The translations under genes were made by a program, and so were the position numbers. 22,958 bases of DNA from Peptococcaceae bacterium UBA5752 (GTDB taxonomy: Bacteria; Bacillota; Dehalobacteriia; UBA4068): the NCBI GenBank assembly GCA_002419055.1, contig DIFI01000012.1:1-22958 (forward strand). The letters are read 5' to 3'. A model generated the notes under the pieces. That model made no database searches and was not told the origin of the DNA. It saw nothing but the letters and a program-made list of their open reading frames with translations. This document shows, piece after piece, positions 1 through 8,800 of the stretch; position 1 is the stretch's first letter; every line of letters begins with the position of its first letter.

Positions 1-24
1 GTCCGAATCCCGACAGTGGCTCCA
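1..24 (+). tRNA. 3' end of a tRNA gene (partial, cut by window edge)
   Basis: The first 24 bases read as the end of a tRNA. They comprise the last base of the T-stem, a 7-nt T-loop (tccgaat), the 3' T-stem strand cccga, the 3' acceptor strand cagtggc, discriminator T and an encoded CCA. A U73 discriminator is typical of bacterial tRNA-Gly and tRNA-Cys, but the anticodon lies outside the window, so identity is not assigned. The T-loop has C where the near-universal T55 should be. A terminator starts three bases later. Confidence 0.7.
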
Positions 25-26
25 AC

Positions 27-59
27 AAAAACCCTGTACTAATATGGTACAGGGTTTTT
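27..59 (+). terminator. Intrinsic terminator after the tRNA
   Basis: A perfect 13-bp stem (aaaaaccctgtac at 27-39 with gtacagggttttt at 47-59) closes a 7-nt loop and ends in a T-run. It lies directly after the tRNA CCA and would end the tRNA transcript. Confidence 0.9.
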
Positions 60-84
60 TCTTTTTGCTTTGATTTACGCTTAA

Positions 85-297
85 AAAGTAAATTTAGTCA
101 CTATTTGGACACCGGGAAAGATAACGGCCAGAACAGGGGCTATTTATTGCTTTAAAAAAGAAGCTGATTCCCGAGTAGCGATAGGATTTTATGAAATTTT
201 AAACTTGGGATCTTATAACTTCGTAAATTCGAAAGATACAATTCGTATGAATACAGAAGAGTTGGATGCAGGCATTCGGATTATTGGGAATCCGTAA
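85..297 (+). pseudogene. Possible gene remnant, open frame without a start
   Basis: The frame is open from just after a TAA at 82 to a TAA at 295. It encodes about 70 residues, including the stretch AIYCFKKEADSRVAIGFYEI, which reads like real protein rather than random translation. No ATG or GTG with a ribosome binding site precedes the bulk of it. Its last 17 bases overlap the 3' end of the convergent kinase gene. It could be the C-terminal stub of a gene lost when the element inserted or decayed. I do not recognise the family, and chance opening cannot be excluded. Confidence 0.25.
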
Positions 298-1612
298 ACA
301 TGATCCGGATACTGAATATGCTGTTCTTTACGGAATAGTCAACGGTGGAAGTATACTTTTTAGCAAACGCGAAAATACTCTGATTGCCTACGCCGTGGTC
401 TTTGCTTTGCGAAACAGGGCGGCCGTCACCGTCAAACTCAACGGCTCCGTTATATGAATTGGAGACTTCCAGCACAAACTGCTTTTTGTGCTGGATAAAT
501 TTTAGTTCGATAAACCGTTCGACGTCAAGTGACAGCTTCATACAGGCGTTATGAGCGTTCTCCAGCGCGTTCGACAGGACTGCGCCGATATCCATATCGT
601 CCATAGGCAGATGATCAGGTATATGTACCTGAACAGAAAACCGAATTTCCTCTCTTTTCGCTATTGCGGCATAGTAGGAAATAATCGCGTTAATAACGGC
701 GTTTGCACAAAAACTCTCCTGTTTTACCTGCATCAAATTATGGCCCAATTGGCAAATGTATTCCTGCGCCACAGAAAGTTTCTGATTATCTAGCAGTCCT
801 GACAAAGTGCTTAAATGGTGACGTATATCGTGGCGCAGGATGCGCAGACTCTCGTCTTTTTCTTCCAGACTGAATAGGCGTTCTTTCAGTGCCCTGCTCT
901 GAAAATTCAGGGCTGTCTTTTCCTCACGGTCCTTTTCAGCCTGGTAGGTTGTTGTAATAATGATCAGGACTAAAGAGACCGTATAAAACACCATAACCAG
1001 CAGAGCGATAAACAGGGGTATGTCATTGGGATATATATATCCTGCATAGGGAAGATAAATTTTATTTCCGATATCGATGAAACGTGTAGACGAGCCGTTA
1101 TACATAACCCACGCTACAATGCATATGAACGGCAGGGTACAATAGAGCAGCCATCGCTGTCCCTGGTATCTGGCCGCTTCAAAAAAGCGGCTCCGAAAAA
1201 GGCGTTGGCAGACAAAGAAGACGCTTGCCAGTATTGCTGTATGAAACAGGAACGGGATTGCCTCGGACTGCCATGGCAAAAGATAAGCAAAAATATAGGA
1301 AAGAAAAGTGGCAATAGAGGCAATCACACTCACGGTAAGGTAGACAAAGAGAAAGCTGCCGTCCCTGTACTTGTTGAGATACAGAAGAGATAAAAAATTT
1401 GGAATGAGGGTCGTAATCCAGGTATTGTCATAGAGATCTGCAATACCTGTACCGTGCATATAATTCCAGCCGTCCATGAAAACGGTGACGCAGATGGCAA
1501 GGGCGATTACGATGATACTTCGCCTTTTGCCGAACCGAAACTCAATCATAGTTCCCATGATGGCATAGAGAAGCAGCAAGGTAACAAGAGACTCGATAAC
1601 GCACCAAAACAT
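281..1612 (-). CDS. AgrC-like sensor histidine kinase (polytopic membrane, GHKL ATPase)
   Basis: This 443-residue kinase of the HPK10/AgrC class probably phosphorylates the LytTR regulator encoded just upstream. The N-terminal ~225 residues carry about six to seven hydrophobic segments (for example ~5-24, 33-47, 88-113, 120-137, 155-170, 200-222). This is the layout of kinases that sense peptides at the membrane. A short coiled linker leads to the phosphoacceptor motif RHDIRHHL (His ~261). The GHKL ATPase domain follows, with N-box NALENAHN (~348) and G-box DHGVGNQS (~406-412). The ATG at 1610-1612 overlaps the regulator stop by one base (TGATG) and has AAAGGAG seven bases upstream. The TTG immediately before it is a less likely start. 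No agrB or agrD homologue is visible nearby, so the ligand is unknown. Confidence 0.9.
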   Translation of the reverse strand: MFWCVIESLVTLLLLYAIMGTMIEFRFGKRRSIIVIALAICVTVFMDGWNYMHGTGIADLYDNTWITTLIPNFLSLLYLNKYRDGSFLFVYLTVSVIASIATFLSYIFAYLLPWQSEAIPFLFHTAILASVFFVCQRLFRSRFFEAARYQGQRWLLYCTLPFICIVAWVMYNGSSTRFIDIGNKIYLPYAGYIYPNDIPLFIALLVMVFYTVSLVLIIITTTYQAEKDREEKTALNFQSRALKERLFSLEEKDESLRILRHDIRHHLSTLSGLLDNQKLSVAQEYICQLGHNLMQVKQESFCANAVINAIISYYAAIAKREEIRFSVQVHIPDHLPMDDMDIGAVLSNALENAHNACMKLSLDVERFIELKFIQHKKQFVLEVSNSYNGAVEFDGDGRPVSQSKDHGVGNQSIFAFAKKYTSTVDYSVKNSIFSIRIMFTDSQ

Positions 1613-2343
1613 CAAATCTCTCCTTTCGCGTACCGGGTTAGCAGATAATCTGAATATTGCCGACGTACTTTGGAGAACTGCTTTTGCGGTATCGGGATTA
1701 AGGCGCCGGTAGTCATGGAAAACTGGAGCTTACTCAGACAGTCTACATAATTTAAATTAACGATAAAGCCGCGGTAGGGAGTGCAAAACGGCGGAAAACG
1801 GAGTGTTTCCAGCAGTTTTTTTAGCGCCAGCGACGAGTCGAGCGTGTCGATTTTGCTTCCGTCCTTAAGATGGAAGCAAAGAGTATGTTTGTATGACTCA
1901 ACATAAACAATCCGGTCGATAACTAGCGCATAGATTCCGTTCTTGGTCTGCAGCGGCAGTACTTCTTCTTTTTGATTGCCCAGGTAACGCAAAGCACGGT
2001 CAATCGCATGGTAAAGCGCTGTCTTGTCCGCTGGTTTGTTCAGGTATTGCAGGGCCTCTACATCGAAAGCGTCGCTATGGAATTCATCCGAGGTGGTTAG
2101 AAAGATGATCCCGCAATCGCTGTCGGTTTTGCGGATCTCGCGAGCCAGATCGATTCCCGTCATTTGGGGCATGACGATATCCAGGATGTAGAGGTCAAAC
2201 TTCCTCCCGTTCCGGATCTCCTCAAGCAGGTCGAGCGGATCAAAAAAGGCGGCGCAGTCAAGCTCCGCGGGATATTCGATCATCATACTTTGGAGAGCGG
2301 CGATAACTACTTGATCGTCGTCGCAAACAGCGCAGTGTAACAT
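1612..2343 (-). CDS. LytTR-family response regulator (AgrA/LytR type)
   Basis: This 243-residue transcription regulator has an N-terminal receiver domain (1-120) and a C-terminal LytTR DNA-binding domain (~140-240). The receiver has the acidic pocket D8/D9, phosphoacceptor D55 in LYILDIVMPQ, T83/T84 and K103, so it should be phosphorylatable. The LytTR part shows the usual core, with YVESYKHT near its start and a conserved turn around FCTPYRGFIVNLNYV. The ATG start is preceded by AGAGGTG at good spacing. It is the first gene of a minus-strand operon with the kinase, translationally coupled through TGATG. Its gene is divergent from the small Cys-rich gene and the giant adhesin, which makes those two the obvious candidate targets. 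That link is inference. Confidence 0.92.
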   Translation of the reverse strand: MLHCAVCDDDQVVIAALQSMMIEYPAELDCAAFFDPLDLLEEIRNGRKFDLYILDIVMPQMTGIDLAREIRKTDSDCGIIFLTTSDEFHSDAFDVEALQYLNKPADKTALYHAIDRALRYLGNQKEEVLPLQTKNGIYALVIDRIVYVESYKHTLCFHLKDGSKIDTLDSSLALKKLLETLRFPPFCTPYRGFIVNLNYVDCLSKLQFSMTTGALIPIPQKQFSKVRRQYSDYLLTRYAKGEI

Positions 2344-2441
2344 GCGTATTCACCTCTAACGACATTATACCGCAAAAAATGCATATCGTCACGTCTTTTA
2401 TGCGGTGAAATAGGCCTTTGGTGCGGCAGGTATTGCATAAT

Positions 2442-2473
2442 TTGTCGCTTTAATGGAAAATAAAATATACAAT
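2442..2473 (+). promoter_or_regulatory. Candidate promoter of the small Cys-rich gene
   Basis: TTGTCG at 2442-2447 and an AT-rich -10 (TATACAAT, 2466-2473) lie in the 157-bp divergent gap between the LytTR regulator gene and the small gene at 2501. The spacing is 18 to 20 depending on the -10 register, so this is a weak match. Confidence 0.3.
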
Positions 2474-2500
2474 ATGCAATAAAGAGAGGCATCGTTCAAG

Positions 2501-2731
2501 TTGGACACAAAAAATACAAAACAGCTTCATAAGGGACTATCGGACGAAAATTTCCCTGTAGTAATGGAAAACGACACCTGTCCACATTGGGAAGCCGTCG
2601 GATACACGAGTCTCACCCCGATGCGCGAGTGCTGGTACTGTAAGTTTTCGGATTTTAGGAAAGAGACCCATGAGCACATGATCTATAGCGTCTGCCGCTG
2701 TCCTAAAAACAGAATCAATGAGATGAAATAA
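2501..2731 (+). CDS. Small Cys-rich protein of unknown function
   Basis: This 76-residue protein has no signal peptide or membrane segment. It has cysteines spaced as one Cys in NDTCPHW (~27), CWYC (~46-49) and CRC (~65-67), with several His and Trp around them. The pattern suggests a small zinc or Fe-S binding fold, although no named family is claimed. The start is TTG with AGAGAGG eleven bases upstream. An internal ATG at 2564 would give a shorter form that keeps all the cysteines. It sits alone between the divergent LytTR operon and the giant adhesin gene, 71 bases before the latter's start, and could be co-transcribed with it. Similar short CWYCKF/CRCPKN proteins occur, to my recollection, as conserved hypotheticals in anaerobic Firmicutes. 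Confidence 0.7.
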   Translation: MDTKNTKQLHKGLSDENFPVVMENDTCPHWEAVGYTSLTPMRECWYCKFSDFRKETHEHMIYSVCRCPKNRINEMK

Positions 2732-2778
2732 TATTCATCAAGGTCGGTTATCGAAAAAAGATTGATCAAAAGTTTAAA

Positions 2779-2784
2779 TATAAT
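2779..2784 (+). promoter_or_regulatory. Consensus -10 box before the giant adhesin gene
   Basis: A perfect TATAAT lies 18 bases before the ATG at 2803. No good -35 is found at 16-18 bases (the position reads aaaaga), and the nearest TTGATC is only 11 bases away. A promoter with a good -10 and no -35 would fit activator dependence, but the short leader also allows a chance match. Confidence 0.35.
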
Positions 2785-2802
2785 ACGAAAGTGGGGAAAC
2801 GA

Positions 2803-5800
2803 ATGAAAAAAACGATAAGGGCTGTTTTGGAAAAGTTTGCCGGTATGAGAAAATCAAGAGGCAGAAGTACATTTAATTTTAAAAAAGCAGTATATCCTGC
2901 ATTGCTTTTCATATTCATGATGACGCTGGTTCTTGCGGCGGGCGCACCGGCTTTTGCGGCAAGCGACCCCGGAAACTATGTCTTCGACATCTCCGAGGGG
3001 AATATTACGGTGGCCTCCGGCAGCGGCAGCGATCTTCATGTTACATACGGTGCGTCGCAGACCATGACCGCGGATTTTGCCAATACGCAGTCAATCACTA
3101 TCATAGGCACAAGCGCTGCGAATAAGGTTAGTGTGAATCTTACCGCCAGTGCCAATCTGGCCAATATCATTCTTAACAATGCCCATATTGATTTTACTAC
3201 GGGTGACAGATGCGCTTTTTCCATCGACAGCGGCACGGTCGACCTGACCCTAAGTGGGACAAATGCTTTAATCAGCACAGGCGGCAATCCCGGGCTGCGA
3301 GTGGCAAACGCAAATTCAGTGGTCATTGGGGGGACGGGTTCTCTCTATGCCACAGGCGGACCTTCCGGAGCCGGCATAGGCGGAGGCAACAGTAATAATG
3401 GCGGAATTATTACAATCAACGGCGGCACCATTGCCGCGACTGGCGGAAACGGCGTCGGTTCGGGCGGCGGCGCAGGCATCGGCGGTGGATTATTTGGAAA
3501 CGGCGGGACAGTCACCATTAATAACGGAACAGTTACCGCAACCGGCGGTTCAAGAGGCGCGGGCATCGGCGGCGGAAATATCGGATCCGGCGGAACGATT
3601 GCGATTAACGGCGGGACAGTCACCGCGACCGGCGGGTTTAGCGCCGCAGGTCTTGGCAGTGGCAGCGGCACCGGCGCTGCAGGCGATATCAGTATTTCCG
3701 ACTCGGCAACGGTAACCGCCGTTTCGGACGGGACCAAACCGGCCATTGACGCAATCGGCAATGCGCTTCATGCCGGAAGCACGGCCTATGTATTGATGGC
3801 CAATTTCAGCGCTGCGAAGAGCAGCGGCACAACCACAGGCGTTTACCTCAAATCGGATTCTTCGCTTAAGGCAAGCTTTGAACCGACAATATCGTACAAA
3901 TCCATCGCTTTTTCACTGCCGGATGCAGATACATATCAACTGAAAACGTCGGGAATTCTCCAGCAGCATGACAGTAGCAGTACGGACTTTGCCATCACTG
4001 GCACAGGGCTTAGCATCTTCGGTAGCGTCATCGACGACGCGGACTCGCTCGCTGTGGCGGCGGATAAGGCAGCGTTGACTGCTGATGATATAATAGGGGC
4101 AAATACTGACCTTTCCCATATAACGGTAGCGCTAACCAACCCGCTGCCGTCAGCAGGTACGAACGGGGCTGTCATCACCTGGTCGTCGAATGTGCCCGAT
4201 GTGGTGTCACATGACGGACAGACGGTGGTAAGGCCGGCCATGGACGACGGAGACGCGGAGTTGACCTTAACTGCGACCATCACCAAAGGCACGGTAACGG
4301 ACACCAAGGAGTTTGCGCTGACGGTACTGGACATCCAACCGATTTTCGATATCGCGGGCGGCTATATCACGGTGGAGGCGGGAACGGCGGACGACACGCT
4401 GAAGGTGATCTGCGGGACGGAGGTCATGGACAACATTCCGAAGGCGAAGCAAATCATCATCATGGGGGAGAGCATAGCCAATGAGACAATCCCGGGGAAA
4501 AAAGTGACTGTAAATATCCCAGATCAAACGGCGAACATTACGCTTGACAATGTAGACATTGAGTATTACAAATATGTAGATAGGACGGATTGCGCTTTTT
4601 CAATAGACGGCGGAACAGTCAACTTAACGCTAATAGGGGCGAATAAAATAAAGACTACGGGCATGTGCGCCGGATTGCGGGTGGCGAGTCCATCTACATT
4701 GACAATTCAGGGGACCGGTTCCCTTGAGGCGACAAGTGTAAAAGCGGCGGGTACACTTAACTATTATGCGTCGGGTATCGGCGGCGACTACTGGAGTGCC
4801 TGCGGCACAATTATCATTGAGAGCGGGACGGTCACCGCGAGGGGCGGTTTCGGCGGTGCGGGCATCGGAAATATCGGCGGGAAAGTCACGATAAACGATG
4901 GGATAATTATGGCGTCTGGCGGCTCTGAAGGCGCAGGTATCGGCGGCGGCTCCAACAACCGAGGAGGGGAGCTCACCGTTAACGGCGGGACGGTCACCGC
5001 GATCGGCGGTAATTATGGCGCCGGAATCGGCGGAGGCTCTTACAGTTCCAGCGGGAAAGTCACGATCAATGGCGGGACGGTCACCGCGATCGGCGGCTTC
5101 GCTGCGGGCGATGGCGGTGCGGGCATCGGCTGCGGCGTGTATGGTAGTTCTGAGGGCAACGATATCAGTATTTCCGACTCGGCTACGGTGACAGCCGTTT
5201 CAAGCGGAACAATACCTGCTATTGACGCGACCGGCGGTACCCTGAGAAGCGGAAGTACAGCCTATGTACTTATGGCCAATTTCTCCGCGACGAAAAGCGG
5301 CGGCATTGCCACAGAGGTTATTCTGAAATCGGATTCCTCCGGGCAGGCAAGCTATACCCCGGGCGCCAGCTACAAGTCTATCGCGTTTACGCTGCCGCAG
5401 GCCGCCGCTACCTATGAACTCATAACGGACAGTATTCGACAGCAGTATGGCAGCGGCGACGATACGGACTTTTCCATCGCTGTCGCCGGCCTTACCACAT
5501 TTAATGGCGTAGGCGATTCAGATGCGGATGCGCTGGCGGTGGATAAGGCGGCCTTGACGGCCGATGTCATTAAAAAGAATAACGCCGACCTCTCGAATAT
5601 CACTGGGGCGCTTGCATTGCCGACGTTGGGAGCGCACGGCTCCACCATTTCGTGGGTCTCGAATACGCCGGGAGTGGTGTCAAGCGACGGGCTGACGGTG
5701 GTGCGGCCTCCCTACGATACGGGCGATGCCGAAGTGACGCTGACAGCGACGCTTACAAAGGGTGATTTTACCGACACGAAAGTATTTACACTGACCGTTT

Positions 5801-8800
5801 TGGAAAGCCCGAATTCCACATTTAACATAGCCGACGGAAACATCACGGTGCTGGCGGGAACAGCGGCGGGGACGCTCAAGGTGACCTGCGGGGCACAAAC
5901 GGAGGACAATATTCCCGCGGCCCAGGAGATCGTCATCACGGGTACGAGCACCGGGGGCATCGTCAGAGTTGATATTACGGGCAAGACTGCGAATATCAGG
6001 CTAAGGGATGCCGATATTCAGCTTACGGCAGGCGACATCTGTGCGTTTTCCATTGACAACGGTACGGTCAATCTGACCCTTGAGGGGACAAACATCTTGA
6101 AAAGCACAGGCGGCAATGCCGGACTGCGCGTGACAGACGGAAAAACGCTGACGATTGTAGGTACCGGGTCACTGACCGCAACCGGTGCTCCGAACGCCGC
6201 CGGCATCGGCGGCGGCAACTGGGCGAGCGGCGGCACAATCACCATTCAAAGCGGAACCGTCACCGCGATAGGCGGTTCAAACGGGTCCGGCATCGGCGGC
6301 GGCGCTAACGCAGGCAGCGGGGCAATCAGCATTTCGGATGCGGCAACGGTCGTGGCAGTTTCAACCGGGGTAAGGCCCGCAATTGACGCGACCGGCGGTG
6401 CTTTACAGTTTGGGAGCTCGGCCTATGTGCTGATGGCCAATTTCGCAAGTGAGCGCATGGGCGATGTGACCACGGCTGTCTATAAAAAATCAGACGGGGA
6501 GCTTCTAGCGAGCTTTACGCCTGCAACAGTCTATAAGTCCATCGCGTTTACAGTTCCCACAGCCGATACCTATCAGCTAAAAACGGCGGATATGCTGCAA
6601 ATGTATGACAATGATTTCGACAGGGACTTTGAGGTGGAGGGTACCGGGCTTACCGTGTTTGACACTGTCGCGGAGTATATTCCGTTATCTTGTACGGTGA
6701 AGGTAGTCAAAGATGCGGCAGATTGGACGGAGGGCACACCGGAGATTACGTTGTCCGTGGCAAATGACTCGCTGACAGACGCGGTAACCGGTACTTGCAC
6801 GGATGGTGTGTATACCTTTACGGGCCTTGACCGAAGCAAAACTTATTATGTTTGGGATACATCCGATGCACCAAACAATCAATACACTGAGCTCAGTCTG
6901 TCGAATTCAAATGCGGAGGTGACGGTAAATTATTATTCTGTCACATTGACTGCCGGTGCGGGTATTGATTCGACGAGCGGCAGCGGCGCCTACTTATCCG
7001 GCAGCGAAGTGCAACTGGGCGCCACCGTAGCGGACGATTATACATGGTGCAGATGGAAGCAGGTTGTGGATGGCGTGCTTGTTTCTGGCACACAGAATTA
7101 TACGATACCGGAGCTTTCAGCAGCTCAAAGCTATACGGCGTTAGCCACGCCCCAAAGAGAGGCAGGGGCCTTCTGGACGGATGCGGGAAATTATGATTCT
7201 ACGCTTTATGATAAATTGACTAAGTCCGATTGTACAGGTGAGACCATATATATATCCACGCCACAGCAGCTGGCGGCGGTGGCCAGGGCGCAGGATGTCG
7301 ATGGGATCGACTTTTCGGGCGTCACGTTTGAACTGACACAAAATATTGATTTGAGCGGTCGCCTGTGGAATCCGATCGGCCTGGCGGAGGGAGACACGCT
7401 CTTCGGTGCGGCAGACGGTTACGAGCATTCATTTAACGGCAATTTTGACGGAAAAAACTATGTAATCAGCAATATGGATATTGAGGACAGCTATATCAGC
7501 GCCGGGTTATTCGGAGACATCAATGCTGGGACAATTGTTACGATTGAAAACGTCACAGTCAACGGCAGCATCGATGTGACGAATACATATAGCATCGGCG
7601 GGGTTGTCGGCTACGGCCAAGGACTCGTCCTTACAAACTGTATCAATCATACGGCGATAACCGCTACGGGCGATGGTATCGTCGCCGGGGGTATCCTGGG
7701 TTACGGGATGGGTGTGGTTTTGGAAGGCTGCGTCAACGAAACCGGCGCCGATATTTCCATCACCACTACGCTAACCAATGCGGAATCGACTGTGGGAGCG
7801 GGCGGTATCGCGGGGATATTATTCCCCGGGAGTGTTTACAACTCCGCGAACTTCGCGTCCGTCACCGCCAGCGTTACATCAGAACAAATGGTTGTATCCG
7901 GAGGAATTTTGGGTCTGGCCATTGTGGGCACAGTCCATAATTGTTATAATACTGGGGCCGTCACGGCGGATGGAACCGCCTCCGGCGCGGGGGGAATCTG
8001 CGGTTATGACGTGAATATTGAGGACACGGGGGACATAGCTTTGATCCAGAACTGTTACAATGCCGGTATGGTGAGCGCGACACAAGCGGGCGGGATTGCC
8101 TTCCAACTCTACGCCGAGACCGAAACCGGAGCGGTCAGCAGTAGCTATTACCTCGCCGGGACGGCGGATTGCGCCTATTATGATGCGGATGCTAATCCGG
8201 TTGAGGGGGCCAATATGTCCGCTACGGAAATGCAAGCCGATGCTTTCTGCCAGACCTTGAACGATTGGGTTACGGCTAACTCCGTATCGAGCAGTTTAGC
8301 TGAAAGTATGATGGGTTTGACCGGTGTTGATTTTATAGGATGGGTGCAGCAGGCAAGCGTCAATGACGGATATCCGATCTTTGCCAATGATCCAAGGTAT
8401 GTTGAGCCGACGACCCATGGCGGTGGATCCAGTGTTGTTTATTACACCATCACGGTCCAGACAAACGAGGGCGGTTCTGTGAGCCCGGGTACTTCCGATA
8501 TCAAAGCGCACGTCAGCCGGACCTATACGATTACGCCAAACGACGGCTATAAAATTTCCGACGTCCTGGTGGATGGGGCGAGCGTCGGCGCTGTTTCCAG
8601 CTACGAATTTGTGGACGTGAGCGCGACCCATACGTTGGAGGTTGTATTTGCCAAAGAATCAGGATGGACGAACCCTTACAGTGACGTGGAAGGCTCCGAT
8701 TGGTTTTATGATGCCGTTATGTTTGTTTCGGAAAACGGTTTGATGAACGGCATGGGCCAAAACAGGTTTGAACCGGGAATCGGCACCTCCCGCGCTATGA

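Noticed and set aside
2307..2492. 61-codon minus-strand frame before the first LytTR regulator gene
   Set aside because: It overlaps the regulator start and its ribosome binding site. Its composition is not protein-like, and the region is better explained as divergent promoter DNA.
3345..3761. 138-codon Pro-rich frame on the minus strand within the adhesin gene
   Set aside because: It mirrors the Gly-rich repeats (GGN/GCN read as Pro/Ala on the opposite strand), has no ribosome binding site and lies wholly inside a well-supported gene.
3361..5110. CRISPR-like array in the regularly repeated Gly-rich region
   Set aside because: The repeats are in-frame coding turns of variable length within one long ORF, without unique spacers or cas genes.
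7879..8235. 118-codon minus-strand frame inside the adhesin gene
   Set aside because: It has no recognisable domain and no start signals. Long antisense frames are expected in this GC-rich coding sequence.
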